From NCBI GenBank assembly GCA_027306915.1, contig DAHUYW010000015.1, forward strand, positions 1-64,000: DNA of 64,000 nucleotides, written 5' to 3'. This DNA is from Spirochaetales bacterium (lineage in GTDB: Bacteria; Spirochaetota; Spirochaetia; DAHUYW01). A program made the translations under genes and the position numbers. Below are positions 25,681-34,624 of this stretch, one piece after another. The stretch's first letter is position 1, and every line of letters begins with the position of its first letter. Under the pieces are notes generated by a model that was not told where the DNA came from, did not search any database, and worked only from the letters and a program-made list of their open reading frames with translations.

Positions 25681-26721
25681 CTACGCCTCGTGCGGATCGA
25701 GCAGGAGCTTCAGCCCCTCTTTCTTCTCGAACATCGTGAAAGCGGCGGACCACTCCCGCATCGGAAGCAGGTGCGAGATCAGGGGACGCATCCGGACCGC
25801 GCCGCTTGCCATGAGCGCGAGGGCCTTCTCCCAGCTCGAGAATCGGGAACCTAGAGAGCCGGTCACCTGGAGCTCCCGGTAGTTGATCAGCTCAAAGTTC
25901 ACCGTGATCGGGCGGCCGAATAGGCCGATCTGGGAGAACCGTCCCCGGCGCTTGAGAGCCGCGAGGCCCGCGTCGACCGCCCGGGCGCTCCCCGAGCATT
26001 CCAGCACCACATCCACCCCCGCCCCACCGGTCAGCTCCGACAGGGCCTCGGGCTCCGACTCTTTCTCGACATCAATCACCCGAAAGGCTCCGAGCTCCTT
26101 CGCCCGCTCGAGTCTTTCGGCGTCGGCGCTCGTCCCCGAGACGATAACGCGCGCGCCGTGGGCCTTCGCAACCTGCAAGGTTGCCAGACCGACCGAGCCG
26201 GGACCGGAAACGAGGACGATATCCTCGGGTTTGATGCTCGTGAGCTCCAAGACCGCGTGCGCTATGCAGGCAAGCGGCTCGGTCAGGGCGGCCTCCTCGA
26301 ACGAAAGGTTGGGGGGCATTCGATGGAGGCGGGCCGCAGGCACTACGGTGAAGGGCGCAAACGCGCCGTCAAACCAGTACCCCAGCGTCTTCCGCTCAGG
26401 GCAGAGGTTGTAGTAGCCGCTCCTGCACGCGGAGCAGGTGCCGCAGAAGCTGAACGCAGTCTCGGATACGACGGGATCGCCGACCTTGAAGCCTTCTACC
26501 TCGGGCCCGATCTCGCAAATCGTGCCGGCAAACTCGTGCCCGGTGACCACCGGGGGCTTCACCGGAATCGCAATGTCGCTGTGATAGATGTGGAGATCCG
26601 ATCCACAGATGCCGGTCTTGGCGACGGCGATTTTCACCTGACCGCGGCCCGCCGAAGGCTCCGGCACCTCTCGGATCTCCATGTTTCCCGGTCCGGCGGC
26701 GTATTTGACGAGAGCTTTCAT
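25681..26721 (-). CDS. Zinc-dependent alcohol dehydrogenase (MDR, sorbitol/threonine dehydrogenase-like)
   Basis: 346 aa medium-chain dehydrogenase. Catalytic zinc ligands in GICGSDLHIY and GHEFAG, structural-zinc cysteines in SFCGTCSACRSGYYNLCPER, NAD loop GPGSVGLATLQVAKAHGA. Oxidises a secondary alcohol of a polyol or sugar acid; exact substrate unknown. It is divergent from the SDR-transketolase-GntR operon, and its promoter (TTGAAT at 26797-26792, 17 bp, TATACT at 26774-26769 on the minus strand) shares an operator with that operon. Confidence 0.9.
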   Translation of the reverse strand: MKALVKYAAGPGNMEIREVPEPSAGRGQVKIAVAKTGICGSDLHIYHSDIAIPVKPPVVTGHEFAGTICEIGPEVEGFKVGDPVVSETAFSFCGTCSACRSGYYNLCPERKTLGYWFDGAFAPFTVVPAARLHRMPPNLSFEEAALTEPLACIAHAVLELTSIKPEDIVLVSGPGSVGLATLQVAKAHGARVIVSGTSADAERLERAKELGAFRVIDVEKESEPEALSELTGGAGVDVVLECSGSARAVDAGLAALKRRGRFSQIGLFGRPITVNFELINYRELQVTGSLGSRFSSWEKALALMASGAVRMRPLISHLLPMREWSAAFTMFEKKEGLKLLLDPHEA

Positions 26722-26757
26722 TGATCGTTCTCGTATTACCTTCTCAATTCAATCAAC

Positions 26758-26785
26758 TTGACGATTTTAGTATACGATATACAAT
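26758..26785 (+). promoter_or_regulatory. Promoter of the SDR-transketolase-gntR operon
   Basis: TTGACG (26758-26763), 16-bp spacer, TACAAT (26780-26785). The -10 overlaps the 17-bp operator, as does the -10 of the divergent minus-strand promoter (TTGAAT-17-TATACT, 26797-26769). Binding of a repressor here would block both. Confidence 0.6.
26768..26784. promoter_or_regulatory. GntR/FCD-type operator, copy 1
   Basis: TAGTATACGATATACAA, an imperfect palindrome with TAGTAT and ATACAA halves around ACGAT. It matches copy 2 (30084-30100) at 15 of 17 positions. It covers the -10 boxes of both divergent promoters. The regulator encoded at 29412-30077 is the obvious candidate ligand; FadR-subfamily operators often have TTGTAT-like halves. 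Confidence 0.65.
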
Positions 26786-26817
26786 AGCTGCATTCAAGAT
26801 GAAAGACGGGTGAGACC

Positions 26818-27570
26818 ATGCTTGACTTCTCCGGCCAGACCGCGATTGTCACCGGCGCCGCTCAAGGGATAGGACGGGCCATCGCGGCGGAGCTTGCGGC
26901 GCAGGGGGCCAGCCTCGCGATCTGCGACCTCAAGATCGACAAGTTGACCGCCTTCGCGGACGAGATCGCCCCAGCGTTAGCCGGCAAGATCCTCGCGAAG
27001 CGGGTCGATCTCGCGGAGCCGCAGGAGATCTACGATTTCGTCAGCGAGGTCGAGCAGCGATTCTCGCGGATCGATATTCTCGTAAACAATGCCGGCATCC
27101 ATCCGCTCCATCCTATCGAAGAGATAAGCGACGACGAGTGGGACCTTGTGCTCACGGTCAACCTCAAGGCGCACTTCCACTTCTGCAAGGCGGTCCTCCC
27201 CGGCATGCGGCGCAGGAAATACGGCAGGATCATCAACATCTCCTCTGAAGCCGGCAAGAACGGCGGAACGATCGCCGCCCTGCATTACTCAGCTTCCAAG
27301 GGAGGGGTGCTCGCCTTTACAAGGAACCTTGCGCAGCAGGTCGGCGCCGACGGGATAACGGTCAACGCCATCTGTCCGGGGCGCATTGCCTCCGAAATGT
27401 CGGGCGCGGTCTCACCGGAAGAGAACCAGCGGTTCATCGACAAGAGCATCGTGAAGAGGCTCGGGACGCCCGAGGATATCGCCTTCGCGGTGCGCTACCT
27501 TGCGCACCCGAGGGCGAGCTTCGTCACCGCCGAGACGATGAACGTAAACGGCGGAACACTCCGCGACTGA
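26818..27570 (+). CDS. SDR family oxidoreductase
   Basis: 250 aa. Cofactor loop TGAAQGIG, DILVNNAG, catalytic NISSEAGKNGG and HYSASKGGV (YxxxK), NAICPGRIASEMSG, and the end ETMNVNGGTLRD. FabG/gluconate-5-dehydrogenase-like. First gene of the plus-strand operon, with a leader of about 25-30 bases after its promoter and a GGTGAG ribosome site. Together with the transketolase pair it may make or use a ketose; substrate unknown. Confidence 0.9.
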   Translation: MLDFSGQTAIVTGAAQGIGRAIAAELAAQGASLAICDLKIDKLTAFADEIAPALAGKILAKRVDLAEPQEIYDFVSEVEQRFSRIDILVNNAGIHPLHPIEEISDDEWDLVLTVNLKAHFHFCKAVLPGMRRRKYGRIINISSEAGKNGGTIAALHYSASKGGVLAFTRNLAQQVGADGITVNAICPGRIASEMSGAVSPEENQRFIDKSIVKRLGTPEDIAFAVRYLAHPRASFVTAETMNVNGGTLRD

Positions 27571-27584
27571 ACAAGGGGGAAGCG

Positions 27585-28475
27585 GTGCACTACCACAGCG
27601 AGCAGCTGATCCGAGATCTCACGGTGCGCGCCCTGCGATTTCGCATCGACGTTCTGCGCATGGTGAAGAACAATCAGACCGGACATATCGGAGGAGCCTT
27701 CTCGGTCGCCGAGATCCTCACCGCGTTCTACTTTCATCACCTGAAGGTGGACCCCCGACGCCCCGACTGGCCCGAGCGCGACCGGCTTCTTTTCAGCAAG
27801 GGGCACGCCTGCGCGATGCTCTACGCGGTCCTCGCTCATCGCGGCTTCTTCGATCCGGAGCTTCTTCTGACCTTTCGCTCATTCGACAGCATCCTGCAAG
27901 GACATCCGGATCCTGCGAAAACGCCCGGGGTGGAGATCGCAGCAGGACCCCTCGGGCACGGAATAGCGATCGGGACCGGGATGGCGCTCGCCCTTCGCCT
28001 GGGAAATGCCAAGCCTTCGAGCCAGTCGGCTCCCTCCTCCCGCGCTTCGGCCGCAAAGGTCTACGTAGTCGTGGGCGATGGTGAGATCAACGCCGGGGTG
28101 GTCTGGGAGGGTATCATGGCCGCTTCCAAGTTCCGATTGGGGAACCTCACGGTCATCCTGGACTACAACGGGATTCAGCAGACCGGCGCGACCGCGGACG
28201 TCATGCCGACCGAACCGATTGCGGACAAATGGGCGGCATTCGGCTGGCACGTCCAGGAGATCCATGGCCACAACGTGGCGGAGATCCTCGAAGCCCTGGA
28301 CCGGGCCGATGAGGTGCACGCGCGCCCGAGCGTCATCATCGCGCGAACGGTCAAGGGCAAGGGGGTAAGCTTCATGGAGTACGACCACCGCTGGCATGGG
28401 GCTCCTCCAAACGATGAGCAGTTTGCCCAAGGTGTGGCGGAGATCGAGAGGGAGATTGCGGCATGGCAGAGGTAG
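27585..28475 (+). CDS. Transketolase-like, N-terminal (TPP-binding) subunit
   Basis: 296 aa, first half of a split transketolase. HIGGAFSVAEIL, FSKGHACAMLYAVL, and the thiamine-diphosphate motif GDGEINAGVVWEGIMAA ending in LDYNGIQQTG. GTG start at 27585 with AGGGGGA upstream, 14 bases after the SDR. It overlaps the C-terminal subunit by 13 bases, so the two are probably translationally coupled. Such split enzymes move two-carbon units in sugar catabolism, but the paired subunits are also used on unusual ketose substrates. Confidence 0.92.
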   Translation: MHYHSEQLIRDLTVRALRFRIDVLRMVKNNQTGHIGGAFSVAEILTAFYFHHLKVDPRRPDWPERDRLLFSKGHACAMLYAVLAHRGFFDPELLLTFRSFDSILQGHPDPAKTPGVEIAAGPLGHGIAIGTGMALALRLGNAKPSSQSAPSSRASAAKVYVVVGDGEINAGVVWEGIMAASKFRLGNLTVILDYNGIQQTGATADVMPTEPIADKWAAFGWHVQEIHGHNVAEILEALDRADEVHARPSVIIARTVKGKGVSFMEYDHRWHGAPPNDEQFAQGVAEIEREIAAWQR

Positions 28476-29419
28476 TCTCGATGCGGAAGGCCTACGGAGA
28501 TGCGCTCGTCGCGCTTGGCAAGGCAAACGAAAAGGTAGTCGCTCTGAGCGCCGACGTCTCGAACTCCGACTTCAGCTACATGTTTGAAGCCGCCTTCCCC
28601 GCCCGCTTCTTCAACGTCGGCATCGCCGAGCAGTCCTTGGTCGACGTCGCCGTCGGCTTCGCCCGCACCGGCTATATCCCCTTCGCCAACACCTTTGCTT
28701 TCCTCTTTGCGACGCGCGCCCTGGAGATGGTTCGAACGCACCTGTGCTACGGAAAGGCGAATGTAAAGCTCATGGGTGCCTACGCCGGCCTATCCGACTC
28801 CTTTGATGGGCCTACCCACCATGCGATTACCGACGTCGCGATCCTGCGTAGCCTTCCGAACATGACGGTCGTCGTTCCGAGCGATCCCACTGCGGTCGCG
28901 AAGCTCCTGCCCAAAGTCGCCGAGTGGGACGGGCCGGTGTACTTCCGGCTGAACCGGAACGAGGTGCCGGTCCTCTTCGACCAGAGCTACACTCCCGAGA
29001 TCGGAAAGGCGATCACGCTGCGCGACGGGACGGATGTCGCCATCCTCTGCTGCGGCCTCATGGTGGGCCGGAGCCTCGAGGCGGCCAAGGTGCTTGCCGG
29101 CGAAGGTCTCCAGGCGCGCGTGGTCGAGATGCACACGATCAAGCCGCTTGACGGCGAGGCGGTCATTGCCGCAGCCGAGGAGACAGGCGCCCTCGTGACG
29201 GCCGAGGAGCACAGCGTCGTGGGAGGGCTTGGCGGCGCCGTTGCCGAGATCACCGCCGAGTCGTGCCCGGTGCCCGTGAAGCGAGTCGGCCTTGCCGACC
29301 GCTTCGCGGAGACCGGTCCCTATGAGACCCTCCTCGAGGCCTATGGGTTGGGGGTTCGGCACATAGTCGAGGCGGCGCACACCGCCATCCTTGCGAAACG
29401 GAAGAAGAACCATGGCTGA
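28463..29419 (+). CDS. Transketolase-like, C-terminal subunit
   Basis: 318 aa, pyrimidine-binding and C-terminal domains of a split transketolase. FNVGIAEQSLVDVAVGFA contains the Glu that activates thiamine diphosphate; then GLSDSFDGPTHHAITDVAIL and the C-terminal Rossmann-like part with VEMHTIKPLDGEAV. Starts inside the N-terminal subunit gene (13-base overlap) and its stop overlaps the gntR start. Forms a heteromer with the preceding gene product. Confidence 0.92.
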   Translation: MAEVVSMRKAYGDALVALGKANEKVVALSADVSNSDFSYMFEAAFPARFFNVGIAEQSLVDVAVGFARTGYIPFANTFAFLFATRALEMVRTHLCYGKANVKLMGAYAGLSDSFDGPTHHAITDVAILRSLPNMTVVVPSDPTAVAKLLPKVAEWDGPVYFRLNRNEVPVLFDQSYTPEIGKAITLRDGTDVAILCCGLMVGRSLEAAKVLAGEGLQARVVEMHTIKPLDGEAVIAAAEETGALVTAEEHSVVGGLGGAVAEITAESCPVPVKRVGLADRFAETGPYETLLEAYGLGVRHIVEAAHTAILAKRKKNHG

Positions 29420-30077
29420 AGGACAGATCGGCTCCGACACGCTCATCGAGCGCAAGAGCATCTCCGACCAGGTGTACGATCACATCAAGAGACTGATCCT
29501 TTCGGGCGCTCTCACGGCCGGCGAAAGGATCCCCGAGAGCGGGGTTGCCGAACACCTCGGGGTGAGCCGGACTCCCGTTCGCGAGGCGATCCGCAAGCTC
29601 GCCGAATACGGGCTCGTGGTCATCAAGCCCTGGAGCTATGCGTTCGTCGCATCCATCGATGAGAAGGAGGCGCGCGACATTGCCGTTGTGCGCCTCGCCC
29701 TGGAGAGGCTCTCCTTTCGCACCGTCGCGGGACATGTATCACCAGAAGAGCTTGTTCCGCTCTTCGAGCTTGCAGGGAAATGCAAGGCAGCGAACACCCG
29801 CGGGGACTATGCGTCGGTCCACGAGGCGGACAGCGCGATTCACCTCGGGATCGCGCATCGGACCGGAAACATGGAGCTGTTTAATATCCTGCGCACCCTC
29901 GACGCGAAGTTTCAGCTGGTCCGGCTCAAACAGCATCTGCCTTCCGAGAGGCTCGCCTATTATCTCGATCAGCACGAGGTGCTGCTTCATCTCCTCGAAG
30001 ACAACAAGGTCGACAAGATCGACGAGCTGCTCGAGCGGCATGTTCTGCATCACCTCGACACAGAACATTTTACTTGA
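29412..30077 (+). CDS. GntR-family regulator with FCD domain
   Basis: 221 aa. Winged helix at about residues 10-75 (DQVYDHIKRLILSGAL, GVAEHLGVSRTPVREAIRKL), then an all-helical FCD ligand domain at about 80-215 with the metal-site pattern around VHEADSAIHLGIAHR. The start is the ATG at 29412, overlapping the transketolase stop; an earlier in-frame codon at 29391 is less likely. It sits at the end of the operon it probably controls: near-identical 17-bp operators lie at 26768-26784 and at 30084-30100, immediately after this gene. The effector is probably a sugar acid or intermediate of the pathway. Confidence 0.92.
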   Translation: MAEGQIGSDTLIERKSISDQVYDHIKRLILSGALTAGERIPESGVAEHLGVSRTPVREAIRKLAEYGLVVIKPWSYAFVASIDEKEARDIAVVRLALERLSFRTVAGHVSPEELVPLFELAGKCKAANTRGDYASVHEADSAIHLGIAHRTGNMELFNILRTLDAKFQLVRLKQHLPSERLAYYLDQHEVLLHLLEDNKVDKIDELLERHVLHHLDTEHFT

Positions 30078-30083
30078 CAGCTA

Positions 30084-30100
30084 TTGTATACGATATGCAA
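30084..30100. promoter_or_regulatory. GntR/FCD-type operator, copy 2
   Basis: TTGTATACGATATGCAA, imperfect palindrome TTGTAT-ACGAT-ATGCAA. It differs from copy 1 at two positions only. A TTGACA (30074-30079) overlaps the gntR stop just ahead of it, but I see no convincing -10 at normal spacing. It lies 263 bases upstream of the decayed sugar-binding protein gene, in a gap that otherwise holds only the inverted repeat at 30315-30332. Confidence 0.65.
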
Positions 30101-30314
30101 CAAAGTCCATGCATCGGTGCCACACCGCCCTTTCAGCCGAGGTGTGCATGGATTGGAGCGTCGCAAGCCCGCGATCCCGAGGAGAAGGCGGCTCGGACTT
30201 CGACCACCAAGCCGGTAGTCCCGCTTCTCCGGCTGTCTCTGAGCTGAGCTCCTCACAACCGCAGATCTCACTCCTACAGCTTCTCAGCGACCCTGCCGCG
30301 TACGGAAGAAACGT

Positions 30315-30332
30315 GATACCGGAGACGGTATC
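30315..30332. promoter_or_regulatory. Inverted repeat upstream of the CUT2 transporter remnant
   Basis: Perfect 7-bp inverted repeat GATACCG / CGGTATC with a 4-nt centre, 30 bases before the ATG of the sugar-binding protein gene. Could be an operator or an mRNA hairpin in the leader. No other copy was noticed in the window. Confidence 0.4.
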
Positions 30333-30362
30333 GAATAACAAATGTTTTCCAAGGAGGAGCTT

Positions 30363-31260
30363 ATGAAGAGAGTGCTTGTGATTCTGTCGGTGCTGCTGCT
30401 GGTGGCGGCAAGCGTCTTTGCCGGCGGCAGCGAAGAGCAGGGTGCGGGAGCGCAGCCGCAAGGTGCGGCTCCGAAGGCGAAGTGGCGCATCGCGCTTAGC
30501 AACGACTACGCTGCGAACTCGTGGCGGCAGCAGATGCTTAGCGATTTTCAGACCGTCGTCAATAAGGCCAAGAGCGAAGGGCTCATCGTCGAGGGAGCAG
30601 CATTCACCACGAACGAGAGCTCGGCAGCCGAGCAGGCGGCCCAGATCCAGAACCTGATCCTTGAAGGCTACTACGCGATTCTCCTCGACGCCGCCACCCC
30701 GACCGCCCTGAACGGAGCGGTGGACAAAAAGGCATAGTTTAAGGACTCAAGGAATATCCCAATCTGAAGGTCGTGGGAACGGTCTACGGCAAGTGGGACG
30801 AAGCGACCGCGCAGAAGGCGGTAGCGGGAATCCTGCCCTCGCTTCCCAAGATCGATGCCGTCGTCGACCAGGGGGGAGACGGCTACGGAGCGATCATGGC
30901 CTTCAAGGACGCGGGACGCCCGATTCCTATGGTCATGACGGGCAATCGCTACGACGAGCTCGCTATCGGAAGGAGCTGAAGGACAAGAGCGGTTATGACA
31001 CGTGGTCCGCGTGCAGCCAGCCCTCTTCGGTCCAAATCGCCTTCTGGACTGCCCTCGAGGTCCTGAACGGCAAGAAGGTCCCGATGGAGCAGAACATTCG
31101 GCCCCTCGTGATCACCAGCGACAAGCTCGACTTCTTCCTATCGCATACTAAAAAGGGCGGCGTGGCGACCCTCTTCTACCCCCAGTCCTGGGTGCAGAAG
31201 CTCATCGACACCCAGACTGCCGGCGAACCTGAGCCGCCTGACCCCATCGCCGAAGAGTAA
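30363..31260 (+). pseudogene. Sugar-binding protein of a CUT2 (ribose/rhamnose-type) ABC transporter, broken
   Basis: Starts well: AAGGAGG site, ATG at 30363 and a signal peptide ending VFAGGSEEQ, then KWRIALSNDYAANSWRQQML. The first frame ends at a TAG at 30735-30737 after NGAVDKKA. The family sequence resumes in another frame at GLKEYPNLKVVG and VYGKWDEATAQKA, so a stretch of roughly 60-70 residues expected between the GIV strand and YPNLK appears deleted. A second frame change lies near 30960-30980 (after GNRYDELAIG); the remainder (KDKSGYDTWSACSQPSSVQI, NGKKVPMEQNIRP) runs to the stop at 31260. Total span is about 299 codons against a usual 350 or so. Confidence 0.8.
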
Positions 31261-31282
31261 GGCGTTCGCTACGAAAGACTCG

Positions 31283-31320
31283 CGGGTGGTTTCGCTTCGG
31301 AATCGAGGTGAAACCGCCCG
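31283..31320 (+). promoter_or_regulatory. Intercistronic stem-loop after the CUT2 binding-protein gene
   Basis: 11-bp stem CGGGTGGTTTC / GAAACCGCCCG (one G-U) with a 16-nt loop, between the binding protein and the ATPase. No T tract. Similar in position to stem-loops after the other two binding-protein genes in this window. Confidence 0.5.
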
Positions 31321-31359
31321 TGGTATCAGGTTCCCATTCATTCGTTGCGCGGCGATGCT

Positions 31360-32692
31360 ATGAACGGAAAACGTGCAATCGTAGAGCTTTCGGACATCAA
31401 CAAGTTCTTCATCCACTCGCATGCCGTCGACAATCTCAATCTCTCGATCTACGCGGGCGAGACCCTTGGCATCGTAGGACACAACGGGGCCGGCAAGTCC
31501 ACGCTCGTGAACATCCTGACCGGGACCTATCTCCAATCATCCGGAACCATCTACATCGACGGCAAGGCGCTCGACGAGAGTTATGACGTCCAGGCCGCCA
31601 ATGCCCTCGGTATCCGAGCAGTATTCCAGGAGCTGAGTCTCTGTCCGAACCTTTCCGTCGTGGAAAACATGCGGGTGTTCCATCCCGCCGTCGGAGGATT
31701 CGGGTGGCAAAAGAGGCTCGGGGAGATGATCCTTGCCACCCTGGACCGGATCTTCCCTAATCATGGTATCCGCGCAAGCGACGCCGTGGAGAACCTCTCC
31801 CTCGGCAGCGCCAGATGGTCGAGATAGCGAAGGCCTTTTCGACCTCCGAACAGCCGCTTCGGCTTGTGATCCTTGACGAGCCGACGAGCGCGCTCGACGA
31901 CCGCACCTCGCAGCAGCTCATCAGCTACCTGAACTCTCTTCAGGGAGAAGACTTAAGCGTCATCTACATATCGCATCTGCTTGCCGAGGTGCTCGCATGC
32001 ACCAGCCGCATCGTAGTTCTCCGCGACGGACGAAACCTCGGTATTCTCCAGACGAAGGAGGCTTCGCGGCAGACCATTATCGAGCTGATGGGTGAGGCTA
32101 AGCCTATAAAGGAGGAAGGAGCACTCGGCCCGCTTGCGCCTGCCGATCGGAAGGAAGACAGGTTCGCCAATGTCCCCTTCGTCATCGAGCCGGCGCTTGA
32201 CGACGGTGAGGCCGACCGAGGCGATCGGCAGGCGGACGGTGTGTTCCCGGTCTGGTCGATCGCGAAGAACTTGACGGTGCAGGTCTACAGGAGGCTCAGA
32301 CGGCTCCTCTTGATCGATCCAAAGAGGGAGCAGGCGGTCGCTGACAAATGGAAGTCGATCATCGACATCAAGACCGACTCCGTATCGCGGGGCATCCTCT
32401 CCTTGAGCGGCGGCAATCAGCAGAAGGTCCTCTTCGCGCGGTGTCTGGAGTCCGACTCGCCCCTCGTGCTCATGGACGACCCGACCCGCGGCGTCGACGT
32501 CGGCACGAAGGATGAGCTGTACAAGCTCATCATCGAAGAGAGCCGCAAGGGGAGGGCCTTCGTGTGGTACACGACTGAAATGACGAGTTGAAGTACTGCG
32601 ACCGGATTTATGTCTTCAAATCCGGCAAGATCCTGGCCGAGCTGGCGGGTGAGGAAGCCACCGAAGAGGACGTCCTCAAGTCGTCTTTCTGA
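31360..32692 (+). pseudogene. CUT2 sugar ABC transporter ATPase (RbsA-type), broken
   Basis: A double-ATPase subunit in pieces. N-terminal half: LGIVGHNGAGKSTLVNILTG (Walker A) and AVFQELSLCPNLSV. One base appears missing near 31803 (SLGSARWSR-stop instead of SLGQRQM); the next frame carries VEIAKAFSTSEQPLR and LVILDEPTSALDD. Around 32195-32225 the text jumps from FVIEPALDDG to DRQADGVFPVWSIAKNLTV, so most of the second Walker A region is deleted. The second signature (LSGGNQQKVLFARCLE) and MDDPTRGVDVGTKDELY follow, then another base is missing near 32585 (EMTS-stop; the other frame continues DELKYCDRIYVFKSGKIL to 32692). It cannot make a working ATPase as written. Confidence 0.82.
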
Positions 32693-32720
32693 CGAGATCG
32701 ATTTCGGGAGTGTGACCGTG

Positions 32721-33677
32721 ATGAACCCGTTGACGGGCGCCAGGAGGGGGTACAACCTTCAGATCCTCATCCTCCCCATTCTCTCGGTGCTGGTGATTCT
32801 GGTTCCGATCGCAGTCCTTCATCCCATCGTGCTCAAGTACGTTGGGCTGCAGCTTCTGCTCAACATGCCAATCCCCCTGAGTCTTGCGACGATAGGTCAG
32901 ATGTTTGCCATGGCGATCGGGGAGATCGACTTCTCGATGGGCAACCTCGTCAGCCTCGTGACCTGCACAGCCGGCACCGTCATGTCGCGCAGCTTCGGGC
33001 TTGGCTTGGCGATGCTCGTGGGGATCATCGGGATCTACATGATCATCGGCGCCTTCCTGAACCTTCGCAAGCTCTCCTCCATCGTCGTGACGATCGGCGT
33101 GTCCTTCGTCTGGACGGGGCTCGCCGTCACGATTCAGCCGACCCTGGGAGGAAGCGTCCCCTCACTGCTCCAGGAGGCGGTCTCGCTTTCCACTCCGATA
33201 GTGCCCTTCCCGGTGCTCTTTCTCGTCGTCCTGGCGGTTCTCGGCCATCTCCTCCTCTTCAGGACGAGCTTCGGTATCCTCGTGCGCGGAATCGGCGGGA
33301 ACCTCTAAGCGGTTTCCCTCGCCGGTCACTCGATTGCGTGGCTGGAGGCCGCCGTCTTTGGGCTCGTGGGACTATTCGGAATCCTCTCCGGCATAGCCCT
33401 CGCGGGAATCACCACGAGCTCCGATGCCAACGTAGCCTCCAACTACACCCTGCTCTCCGTGGCTGGGGTCATGCTGGGCGGCGGCTCGATCGCCGGAGGG
33501 AAGGTCTCGGCTGTCGGAGCGGTGCTGGGGGCGTGCACGACGACCCTCGTGGGTACCCCGCTCACCTTCCTCCAGATCTCCCCGGACTGGCAGATAGGGG
33601 CCCAGGGCACGATCCTCCTCGTAGTTCTTTTCCTGAACGGACTCGCAAAGTCGGAAGAAGAGGCGCGCTATGTTTAG
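32721..33677 (+). pseudogene. CUT2 sugar ABC transporter permease 1, interrupted by an in-frame stop
   Basis: About 318 codons, the normal permease length. Hydrophobic throughout; NMPIPLSLATIGQMFAMAIG and GEIDFSMGNLVSLVT are the RbsC-type signature. A TAA at 33306-33308 interrupts the EAA-like loop GIGGNL-stop-AVSLAGHSIAWL, and the same frame continues to VMLGGGSIAGGKVS and the stop at 33677. One base change would explain it. The downstream permease start overlaps its end by 8 bases. Confidence 0.8.
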
Positions 33678-34578
33678 TCTTCAGCTGCGTCCCCGCACCC
33701 GTGGTATTCGAGATGTCGGGGTGGCAAAGTGGCTCTGGTCCTACGCCGGCGCGATCCTGGTCTTCATCGTTATCATGGCCGTTTCGCACGACGCGGTCGG
33801 GACCCTGACGGCCTCGGCGAGCTCCGCGTCCTTCTTCATGCTCGTCGGCATCGGCCAGATGCTTGTCATCACCCTCGGTCCCGGGAACATCGATCTCTCC
33901 ATCCCCTACACCATTGGCTTTGCCGGTTTTGTCGCAATGAAGCTGATGAACGCCGCGAACAACAAGATCGCCTTCGGGCTTGTCGCCGGGCTGGTGGTCG
34001 GCGCCGCGGTCGGAGCGTTCAATTTCGCGTTGATCCGGCTAATCCGCGTCCCGCCGATGATCGCCACCCTCGCCTCCGGCTTCATCGTGCAGACCGTTTC
34101 GATAGTCCTCTTCCGAGGCCTGCAGATCAAGCCGCCGACCTCCTTGGGCACCTTCGTGGCTCGGAAGTTCGGCATCATTCCGCTCTTGTTTCTTCTGGTC
34201 CTGGCGATCGGCCAGAATGCCAAAGCGGCGTCGCTGGCGGCCATCAACGTCAATGCCAATCGATTCTTCACCTACGTCTTGCGCGGGATCTTTGCGGGCC
34301 TCACGGGAGTTCTGCTCTCCGCCTTCGGCGGCGGCGCGACGCTTGGGATGGGGCACGAGTATCTGCTCAACTCCATCGCGGTTCCCGCAATCGGAGGAAG
34401 CAGCATCGCCGGAGGCAGCTCGAACGTCCCCGGCATCCTGGGCGCGTCGCTATTCCTGCTCCTGATTCTCTACCTCCTCGATATTCTCGGAATAGCGATC
34501 GGCTTGCGCTACATCCTCACCGGGGCTATCATCCTCGGGATCATTTTCGCCGGCGGTGAGCGGACCCGCAGGAAGTAG
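33670..34578 (+). CDS. CUT2 sugar ABC transporter permease 2 (possibly internally shortened)
   Basis: 302 aa, open frame. MLVGIGQMLVITLGPGNIDLSIPYTIGF and GGSSIAGGSSNVPGILGASLF are family marks. The stretch before the EAA-like loop reads FLLVLAIGQNAKAASLAAINVN, where family members normally have some 20-30 residues (end of a helix plus an RTxFGR-type loop) between these parts. I infer a small in-frame deletion near 34200, in keeping with damage to the three genes before it. Since its partners are broken, the transporter is unlikely to work. Confidence 0.8.
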   Translation: MFSLQLRPRTRGIRDVGVAKWLWSYAGAILVFIVIMAVSHDAVGTLTASASSASFFMLVGIGQMLVITLGPGNIDLSIPYTIGFAGFVAMKLMNAANNKIAFGLVAGLVVGAAVGAFNFALIRLIRVPPMIATLASGFIVQTVSIVLFRGLQIKPPTSLGTFVARKFGIIPLLFLLVLAIGQNAKAASLAAINVNANRFFTYVLRGIFAGLTGVLLSAFGGGATLGMGHEYLLNSIAVPAIGGSSIAGGSSNVPGILGASLFLLLILYLLDILGIAIGLRYILTGAIILGIIFAGGERTRRK

Positions 34579-34624
34579 GGCCGGCACAGACCAGGTGGAG
34601 CCCGAAGGACGGCAGGAGGGTTCG

